Shown piece by piece: positions 6,832 through 11,069 of a stretch of DNA of 11,069 bases. Position 1 is the first letter of the stretch. Each line of letters starts with the position of its first letter. The position numbers and the translations under genes are program-made. The notes below the pieces were generated by a model that worked only from the letters and a program-made list of their open reading frames with translations, was not told where the DNA came from and made no database searches. Origin of the DNA: JAZKJD01 sp040384585 (GTDB lineage Bacteria > Pseudomonadota > Gammaproteobacteria > Diplorickettsiales > Diplorickettsiaceae); contig JAZKJD010000030.1 in the NCBI GenBank assembly GCA_040384585.1, positions 1 through 11,069 on the forward strand, read 5' to 3'.

Positions 6832-8778
6832 ATGGATTTCGAACAACAACAAACCCGGTTACGAGAGCTTATCGCACATGGTAAAAAGCAAGGATTTGTT
6901 ACCTACGCCGAAATCAACGATTATCTTCTTGACGATATCATTCCTGAAACAGAGCAGGAACAACTACAGCTTGATGAAATAATCTTAATGATTAATGAGC
7001 TAGGCATTTCGGTGTATGAGGTTCCACCGGACATGGAAACTCTGCTTTCTACCAACATATCTACAAACTCTACTGAAGAAGAATCCAATTCAGGTAGCTC
7101 AACCATTTTAGGAAATATAAACGCTGAACTAGGCCGTACTACCGATCCTGTTCGTATGTATATGCGTGAAATGGGTACTGTCGAATTATTAACCCGTGAA
7201 GGGGAAATCAAGCTTGCCAAACGTATTGAAGAAGGGTTACAAGCCATTCTCGTCGCTCTTGCCCAATACCCAGAAAACATTTTAGATATACTCAATGAAT
7301 ACTCTCGTTATGAACAGCAAGAAATTCGCTTAAACGATATTATTAGTGGATTTCTTGACCTGGAAGAACTCTCTATTCCTTTAGAGTCATCTAGCAAAGA
7401 AGTTGAGGAAGAACTCAGTAATGAGGACGAGGAAGATGAAGGCGGTAAATTTGCTCAAGCAACCCTGAAAGAAGATAAAGATTCAGACGGTGAGAATGAA
7501 GAGACAAAGTTAAAAAGTACAAGCAGTGATGATGAAGGATTCAATGAACTAGATGGAGGTCCTGATCCAGAACTTGCTCATTCACGGTTTGATGAGTTAA
7601 AAGCGCTTTATCAAGCTTTTCTAGTGCTACAAAATAAATCAGGTCGCCATGACAAAAAAACTCTCAAGCAAGCAGGTTTAGTCTCTGACGCCTTTACTAA
7701 ATTCAAGCTCATCCCTCGCCAACTCGATAAATTAACTCGAAAAATGCGTTCCCTCTTAGAAGAGATTCGAACTCAAGAACGGAAAATCATGCGTTTATGT
7801 ATTAATGAAGCTAAAATGCCACGCCAAATTTTTATTGATTCTTTTCCAAAAAATGAGACCAGTGAAAAGTGGCTCAAAAAACATATCCTCTCAAAAAAAA
7901 GCTACGCACAAGCACTAAAGAACTTACAACTTTCCATCATTTCTGCGCAAGATAAACTACGCGATTTAGAAAAACGGGTCGATATGTCGATTGGTGAAAT
8001 TAAAGAGATTAATCGACAAATGTCAGCGGGGGAAGCTAAAGCACGGCGCGCCAAGAAAGAAATGGTTGAAGCCAATCTACGTCTTGTTATTTCCATTGCC
8101 AAAAAATATACCAATCGGGGTTTACAATTTCTCGATTTAATACAGGAAGGAAACATTGGCTTAATGAAAGCAGTCGATAAATTTGAATATCGGCGCGGTT
8201 ATAAGTTTTCAACATATGCGACCTGGTGGATACGACAAGCCATTACACGTTCGATTGCTGATCAAGCGCGTACTATCCGTATTCCAGTGCATATGATTGA
8301 AACTATCAATAAGCTGAATCGTATTGCACGCCAAATATTACAAGCAACTGGCAAAGAACCCTCTCCAGAAGAGCTCAGTAAAAAAATGGGTCTACCTGAA
8401 GATAAAATCCGAAAAATCCTTAAAATTGCTAAAGAACCCATTTCCATGGAAACACCCATCGGAGATGAGGATGGTGACTCCCATTTAGGCGACTTTATTG
8501 AAGATACAACAGCCCTATCGCCAATCGATGCGGCAACGATTGAAGGATTAAGGGAAAACGTTAACCAAGTACTTGCAACACTTACGCCGCGTGAAGCAAA
8601 AGTATTGCGTATGCGCTTTGGTATCGATATGAATACCGACCATACCTTAGAAGAAGTTGGAAAACAATTTGACGTAACACGTGAACGTATTCGACAAATT
8701 GAAGCGAAGGCGTTGCGTAAACTACGCCATCCTACACGTGCAGAACCCTTACGTAGTTTTCTTCCTCAGGAACAGTAA
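6832..8778 (+). CDS. rpoD: RNA polymerase primary sigma factor RpoD (sigma-70)
   Basis: RpoD directs RNA polymerase to housekeeping promoters. It is 648 aa against 613 in E. coli. Region 1.1 is about residues 1-75, and region 1.2 about 104-138 (DPVRMYMREMGTVELLTREGE). The non-conserved region follows, with a strongly acidic stretch at about 183-245 (runs such as NEDEEDEGG). Region 2 starts near 409, with NLRLVISIAKKYTNRGL, FLDLIQEGNIGLMKAV and the 2.3-2.4 segment YKFSTYATWWIRQAITRSI. Region 3 covers roughly 490-565. Region 4, about 571-648, has TLEEVGKQFDVTRERIRQIE, the -35-binding helix-turn-helix. All conserved regions are intact. The gene stands alone with its own promoter, divergent from folKP, not downstream of dnaG as in many gammaproteobacteria. 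Its stop is only 7 bp from the end of an IS3 remnant, so its original terminator may have been lost. Confidence 0.98.
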   Translation: MDFEQQQTRLRELIAHGKKQGFVTYAEINDYLLDDIIPETEQEQLQLDEIILMINELGISVYEVPPDMETLLSTNISTNSTEEESNSGSSTILGNINAELGRTTDPVRMYMREMGTVELLTREGEIKLAKRIEEGLQAILVALAQYPENILDILNEYSRYEQQEIRLNDIISGFLDLEELSIPLESSSKEVEEELSNEDEEDEGGKFAQATLKEDKDSDGENEETKLKSTSSDDEGFNELDGGPDPELAHSRFDELKALYQAFLVLQNKSGRHDKKTLKQAGLVSDAFTKFKLIPRQLDKLTRKMRSLLEEIRTQERKIMRLCINEAKMPRQIFIDSFPKNETSEKWLKKHILSKKSYAQALKNLQLSIISAQDKLRDLEKRVDMSIGEIKEINRQMSAGEAKARRAKKEMVEANLRLVISIAKKYTNRGLQFLDLIQEGNIGLMKAVDKFEYRRGYKFSTYATWWIRQAITRSIADQARTIRIPVHMIETINKLNRIARQILQATGKEPSPEELSKKMGLPEDKIRKILKIAKEPISMETPIGDEDGDSHLGDFIEDTTALSPIDAATIEGLRENVNQVLATLTPREAKVLRMRFGIDMNTDHTLEEVGKQFDVTRERIRQIEAKALRKLRHPTRAEPLRSFLPQEQ

Positions 8779-8857
8779 TCTATAGTGGGCCCCAAAATCT
8801 AGACCAAAATCATCAAAAAATAAGAAATACTCTTGCCGTTATTTTATTAGACCTCTT

Positions 8858-9121
8858 TCAAAACCCAGTGATGGGCTTGAGTTCGAGGCAAACGATTTGG
8901 GAGGACCGGAGTTTACTAAAGTCAATGAGGACCGCAGCAAATCGTTTAACAATGAAATCAAGTAGTCTATAACGACAACGCACCACAATCGCTTGATGTA
9001 ATTGGGTGCTATGAATTCCGTATTTTGAAGTAAGCTGGCTTTGCCTTAATTCTCCTTTTAATATTTCCAATACTATTTTTAGCTTTTCTTGTACACTGTA
9101 GCGCTTGCGTAGGCCACTCAT
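8858..9121 (-). pseudogene. Truncated IS3-family OrfA fused in frame to a palindromic repeat
   Basis: The first about 42 residues (MSGLRKRYSVQEKLKIVLEI to KYGIHSTQLH) are the helix-turn-helix N terminus of an IS3-family OrfA, the DNA-binding part of the frameshift-made OrfAB transposase. At about nt 8997 the sequence leaves the family, where a tryptophan/lysine-rich leucine zipper segment should follow. It reads instead through the palindromic repeat, ending in SQIVCLELKPITGF. The resulting 87-aa frame is therefore a chimera of transposase and repeat, with no DDE catalytic domain. The start ATG at 9121 is preceded by a strong GAGGGG ribosome binding site, so a short DNA-binding fragment could still be made (inference). 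It cannot transpose by itself. Confidence 0.75.
8876..8962. repeat. Palindromic repeat core, copy 2 (homologous to the element in the gcv cluster)
   Basis: Nested inverted pairs are CTTGA/TCAAG (8876-8880/8958-8962) and AAACGATTTG/CAAATCGTTT (8890-8899/8938-8947, perfect 10 bp). GAGGACCG occurs twice as a direct repeat (8901-8908, 8927-8934). The copy aligns end to end with 2010-2097 in the same orientation: both start CTT, have AGGC, a CGAT-TTGG arm, GAG, AGTT, an identical GTCAATGAG, a G-AG, CAA-TCG and a closing AAG. The left flank CCTCT also resembles the end of copy 1, but a matching right terminal repeat is not found. It lies inside the IS3 remnant. Confidence 0.7.
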
Positions 9122-9133
9122 TTTCCCCTCAGG

Positions 9134-9211
9134 TTAGTACAAGATTATACTTCTTATTTCCTGGTCCGGTTTTTGGAGTCCATTATAATCTAAGCTAATA
9201 GACGTGGTCAT
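9134..9211 (-). pseudogene. 5' stub of an unknown gene cut by the IS3 remnant
   Basis: On the - strand, ATG at 9211-9209 follows a near-ideal ribosome binding site AGGAG (9218-9222) with 6-nt spacing, 40 bp after the RHH gene stop. It encodes MTTSISLDYN. Then the reading frame enters the IS3 terminal inverted repeat at 9182 and stops at 9134. Only about 10 native codons survive. On the far side of the IS is the rpoD stop, so the rest of the gene is gone. It was probably the second gene of the RHH transcription unit. Its product cannot be told from 10 residues. Confidence 0.5.
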
Positions 9212-9251
9212 AATCAACTCCTATGTAGTTGGTTGCGTTAATTGCCATTAC

Positions 9252-9512
9252 TTATCCTTTTAAGGTAGAAAGATGAGATAACGTATTTTGGAGAGTCTTA
9301 TGTGCTTCCTTCAGCGCTTTCATAGCTTGCTTGTTGGAGTTAATAACAGCTTCAGCAAGTAGTTCTAGCTCTCGCTCCTCTTGAGAAGCACGTAACTGGA
9401 ACGAATCGATTGCTCTTCTAGCTATTTCAGCAATAGATACATGCGCTTCTTCAGCAAGATTATTTAATTTAGTTCGCTGATCAGCGCGGATAAATAATAC
9501 GTGTCTTTCCAC
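9252..9512 (-). CDS. Ribbon-helix-helix (CopG/Arc-like) DNA-binding protein, antitoxin-like
   Basis: This is a small 86-aa protein. Residues 1-40 fit the ribbon-helix-helix fold: a short beta strand (ERHVLFIRAD), helix A (QRTKLNNLAEEAH) and helix B after a turn (SIAEIARRAIDSF). The C-terminal half is a charged helix (EERELELLAEAVINSNKQAM and on), perhaps a dimerisation or partner-binding tail. RHH proteins of this size are commonly antitoxins or autoregulatory repressors of plasmids and mobile elements. The start is GTG at 9512, supported by GAGGTG a few bases upstream and by the fold beginning at once. The promoter 9535-9564 contains tandem repeats that could be its own operator. The downstream gene is a stub cut by an IS, so any toxin partner is lost or was never one. 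The family call is moderate; the antitoxin role is speculation. Confidence 0.65.
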   Translation of the reverse strand: MERHVLFIRADQRTKLNNLAEEAHVSIAEIARRAIDSFQLRASQEERELELLAEAVINSNKQAMKALKEAHKTLQNTLSHLSTLKG

Positions 9513-9634
9513 AGTTCACCTCATCAATATCTTTATTAGATCATATGTGTTAGATATGTGTCAATTATACCTTTAACCTTTAAATAGCAGTTAACTAATT
9601 TATTATTATTTTTTAATACATACTTATGGGTAAC
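9513..9634. other. Intergenic region between the RHH gene and the IS4-like element
   Basis: It holds the RHH promoter and repeats (9535-9564). The rest, 9565-9634, is AT-rich sequence without a supported gene, terminator or RNA. Confidence 0.6.
9535..9564 (-). promoter_or_regulatory. Promoter of the RHH gene with tandem operator-like repeats
   Basis: On the - strand a perfect -35 TTGACA (9564-9559) is followed, after an 18-bp spacer, by TCTAAT (9540-9535, 5/6 to the -10 consensus). The spacer contains two copies of ACACATAT (ATATGTGT on the + strand, 9543-9550 and 9554-9561), with an 11-bp period. That is about one helical turn, the spacing typical of cooperative RHH dimer binding. A repressor bound there would cover both promoter boxes. 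This suggests autoregulation (inference). Confidence 0.6.
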
Positions 9635-9744
9635 CTTTGCACGCTACAAAAAATGCATTATCTTGAGTTAAGCTATTGAAATAATAGGATTATTTGTAGT
9701 TTTTGATATAAATAATTGAGAGCATTGACGGCGTCAAAAGAAAG

Positions 9745-9825
9745 GCTCGCTGATTAAAAAATAAATTCATATAATTAATTTTTTTACGTAAAAAGAGAAT
9801 AAGAATATGAATAAGATCAGCGAGC
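9745..9825 (+). promoter_or_regulatory. Possible translation-sequestering hairpin at the IS4-like transposase start
   Basis: GCTCGCTGAT (9745-9754) is perfectly complementary to ATCAGCGAGC (9816-9825), inside codons 4-7 of the transposase. The enclosed loop holds the ribosome binding site region (about 9793-9798) and the ATG at 9807. A second perfect palindrome TTTTTACGTAAAAA (9781-9794) lies in the loop next to the Shine-Dalgarno. IS10 and IS50 use such structures to block translation of transposase from outside transcripts. The role here is inference. Confidence 0.45.
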
Positions 9826-10330
9826 TGAAACGTATTTTAGGTGAAAGTTTTGATTGGAACAAGGCCCGGTTAGATTGTTTTGTTAGAATGCTGCTAGCAC
9901 TGTTTGCAGTGCGTACTGTTAATCTCAGTGAGCTTGCCGTTGCTTTTGGTTCTAAAGCTAAAGTCAGATCCCGATATATAAGGCTTCAGCGTTTCTTCAA
10001 ACAATTTATATTTGACTATGACATTCTGGCTCGTTGGATATTTGCTTTATTTTTCTCCGATAAAAAATCAGTTTATATCACGATAGACCGCACGAATTGG
10101 TTTTGGGGAAAAAGTAAAATAAATATTTTTGTTTTGGGCATTGCCTATGAAGGACTTGCTATGCCTTTATTTTGGCAACTATTGCCTAAAGCAGGGAGTT
10201 CCAATTCATCCGCGACATGATACTCAATCCCTTTGCTAAAATTAAAGAGTTTAAATTTTCTTTGACCGAACTCATTACCAAATCTACCTACAAAACAGCA
10301 ATAAACTCAACTGGGCATTATAACTGGTGA
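9807..10330 (+). pseudogene. Broken IS4-like DDE transposase
   Basis: The open frame runs 137 aa to 10220. It matches the N-terminal domain and first catalytic strand of IS4-like transposases common in intracellular bacteria: LDWN-type start, RTVNLSELAVAF, RYIRLQRFFKQF, then YITIDRTNWFWGK with the likely first catalytic Asp94, and AMPLFWQLLPKAG. At about nt 10200 the family sequence breaks. The frame shifts into one reading FIRDMILNPFAKIKEF, which resembles the C-terminal tail of such transposases and stops at 10328-10330 at the inverted repeat. The second catalytic Asp and the Glu region are missing, so it cannot be active. The start ATG has AAGAG about 9 nt upstream and lies in a potential hairpin loop. 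The family assignment is firm, the assignment of the tail less so. Confidence 0.8.
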
Positions 10331-10348
10331 TTTTTTGTAGCGTGCAAA

Positions 10349-10596
10349 GAGCATTGGTCAATTGAAAATCAGTTGCACTGGACCTTAGATATTGCTTTTC
10401 GTGAGGATGAATGTCGTGTGCGCAAAGGGAATACTGCAGAAAATTTAGCGGTTGTTAGGCACATTGCACTGAATTTATTGAAACGTGAGAAAACTGCGAA
10501 AGTGGGCATTAAAATAAAGCGTAGTAAGGCCGGTTGGGACTCTCAATATCTCGCTAAAGTCCTAAATTTATCGGGATTTTAAGCGCGATTGCCCTT
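10349..10596 (+). pseudogene. 3' fragment of an ISAs1-family transposase with its right end
   Basis: The frame from the IS4-like end reads EHWSIENQLHWTLDIAFRED, then RVRKGNTAENLAVVRHIALN, then LLKREKTAKVGIKIKRSKAG and WDSQYLAKVL, stopping at 10580-10582. This is the C terminus of ISAs1-family transposases (H-repeat type), including the HW-IEN-LHW block thought to carry the last catalytic acidic residue. All the N-terminal 80 percent is missing, and its first coding base coincides with the end of the IS4-like inverted repeat. After the stop, GCGCGATTGCCCT (about 10583-10595) looks like the terminal inverted repeat of the family. The left half is not present left of the IS4-like element, so this is not a simple insertion into ISAs1 but an insertion followed by deletion or recombination. 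Confidence 0.8.
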
Positions 10597-11017
10597 AGGG
10601 CATACCTTAGATGCTGCCTTTGAACGTGTTTTGCTGATTATGCAGCAATTCCAAACGCAACTAGATACCGATAGCTTGCAGTATGTGATTAATAGTTATC
10701 TACCTTCCAATCTATCTAACAAATTACCCATCCTAACCAACAAAGAAAATCAAGTATGGCTGAGTAGGAATGGACAAATTATCGCGGCACAAATTGAAAA
10801 TACTGATGTTAGTACCTTGCGTTCAGAATTAGCCAGTCAAGCACCCAATGGTGGGGACGGAACAGGTTTAATTGGTTATTACGATACTATCAATAAGCAA
10901 GGGTTGACCTTACAAGCGTATCTTAAAAGTTTTGAACAACGAATTGAACAACAAATAGCAGCACTTTCTGAAGCTGCCATTCAAACAGGCGATTTTATTA
11001 TAACAGGCGCTGATTGA
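10597..11017 (+). pseudogene. 3' part of a gene resembling a phage tail fibre, cut by the ISAs1 end
   Basis: After the presumed ISAs1 right end the frame reads GHTLDAAFERVLLIMQQFQT, and continues through LPILTNKENQVWLSRNG, LRSELASQAPNGGDGTGLIG, YYDTINKQGLTLQAYLKSFE to GAD and a stop at 11015-11017. An LDAAF-R-LIMQQ helix followed by a short proline-rich joint, and later an ASQ-DGTGLIGYY-TLQAYL block, recall N-terminal or neck regions of phage tail fibres (LE-ALDR-T-QQ and S-GA-LVGY-TVQ-L patterns). This is pattern memory, not a search, so confidence is low. A TTG at 10589 would give 142 aa but lies inside the IS end. The nearest internal ATG is 10640, with no good ribosome binding site. It is best read as the tail of a longer gene beheaded by the IS. 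No other prophage gene is in the window. Confidence 0.4.
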
Positions 11018-11069
11018 TCTTGCAACAGTTTTTTAGACACTAAGAATCGAGAGGTTGATAAAACCGTCG
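11018..11069 (+). other. Right edge, no supported feature
   Basis: These 52 bases follow the tail-fibre-like frame. There is a T-run (TTTTTT) without a clear stem before it, and GAGAGG near the end that might be a ribosome binding site for a gene beyond the window. Nothing firm can be said. Confidence 0.3.

Larger units (their letters stand above)
8786..9182 (-). mobile_element. 397-bp remnant of an IS3-family element
   Basis: Imperfect 21-bp inverted repeats bound the element. The right end on the + strand (8786-8806) begins TGGGCCCCAAAATC. The left end (9162-9182, read on the - strand) begins TGGACTCCAAAAACC. They match at 16 of 21 positions and both begin with TG. Just inside the left end, on the - strand, is the start of an OrfA gene behind a good GAGGGG ribosome binding site. 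The rest of orfA and all of orfB are missing. The middle holds a palindromic repeat (8876-8962 and flanks). No 3- or 4-bp target duplication is visible: TAG precedes and TTA follows. This may be a fossil, or a non-autonomous derivative that was once mobile. Confidence 0.8.
9635..10349 (+). mobile_element. Internally deleted IS4-like insertion element
   Basis: The element is 715 bp, bounded by perfect 20-bp inverted repeats: CTTTGCACGCTACAAAAAAT at 9635-9654 and its complement at 10330-10349. It holds the N-terminal part of a transposase and a garbled 3' part. Intact relatives should be well over 1 kb, so some 500 bp or more of the middle of the transposase has been lost. No target duplication is seen (GGGTAAC before, AGCATTG after). 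Its right end abuts an ISAs1-family fragment directly. With both ends intact it could still be moved by a full-length sister copy (inference). Confidence 0.85.

Noticed and set aside
6921..8459. Antisense frames opposite rpoD, rich in serine and arginine
   Set aside because: They mirror rpoD codons, have low-complexity composition and no start signals.
10589..11017. TTG-started intact 142-aa gene
   Set aside because: The TTG falls in the ISAs1 terminal repeat and has no ribosome binding site, while coding-like sequence runs from the junction. A beheaded gene fits better.
1..11069. CRISPR array, tRNA, rRNA, riboswitch or complete defence system
   Set aside because: No regularly spaced direct repeats, no clover-leaf or rRNA motifs, no glycine riboswitch before gcvT, and no cluster of nuclease, helicase or toxin genes were seen.

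Overview
The window looks like the AT-rich chromosome of a gammaproteobacterium of the Legionellales/Coxiellaceae type (Rickettsiella, Diplorickettsia or Coxiella relatives). The evidence is a split glycine decarboxylase (gcvPA/gcvPB), a fused folK-folP gene, an RpoD of gammaproteobacterial architecture, and a high load of decaying insertion sequences and palindromic repeats. The taxonomic placement is inference from gene style, not a database match.

Left half (1-5400), + strand: the 3' part of a GT2 glycosyltransferase gene whose frame is open to the left edge, then a glycine cleavage cluster gcvT-gcvH-gcvPA-gcvPB. This encodes the T, H and split P proteins that oxidise glycine to CO2, NH3 and a one-carbon unit on tetrahydrofolate; the L protein (lpd) is not here. 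A good promoter sits just before gcvT. A 141-bp palindromic element with perfect terminal inverted repeats lies between gcvT and gcvH.

Middle (5412-8778): a bifunctional folKP gene on the - strand, convergent with gcvPB, makes the pterin and pteroate steps of folate synthesis. This pairs logically with the folate-dependent glycine cleavage genes. Divergent from it is rpoD, the primary sigma factor, with its own promoter rather than the common rpsU-dnaG-rpoD arrangement.

Right quarter (8779-11069) is a graveyard of mobile DNA. It holds a 397-bp IS3-family remnant bounded by imperfect 21-bp inverted repeats, and inside it a second copy of the palindromic repeat family seen in the gcv cluster. 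Next comes a ribbon-helix-helix regulator gene on the - strand, with tandem operator-like repeats in its promoter and a downstream partner gene cut off by the IS3 end. Then come an internally deleted IS4-like element with perfect 20-bp inverted repeats, the 3' end of an ISAs1-family transposase, and the 3' part of a gene resembling a phage tail fibre.

I see no complete novel multigene system. The most interesting signals are the two homologous palindromic repeats whose arms differ but stay complementary, and the RHH gene with its operator and severed partner.
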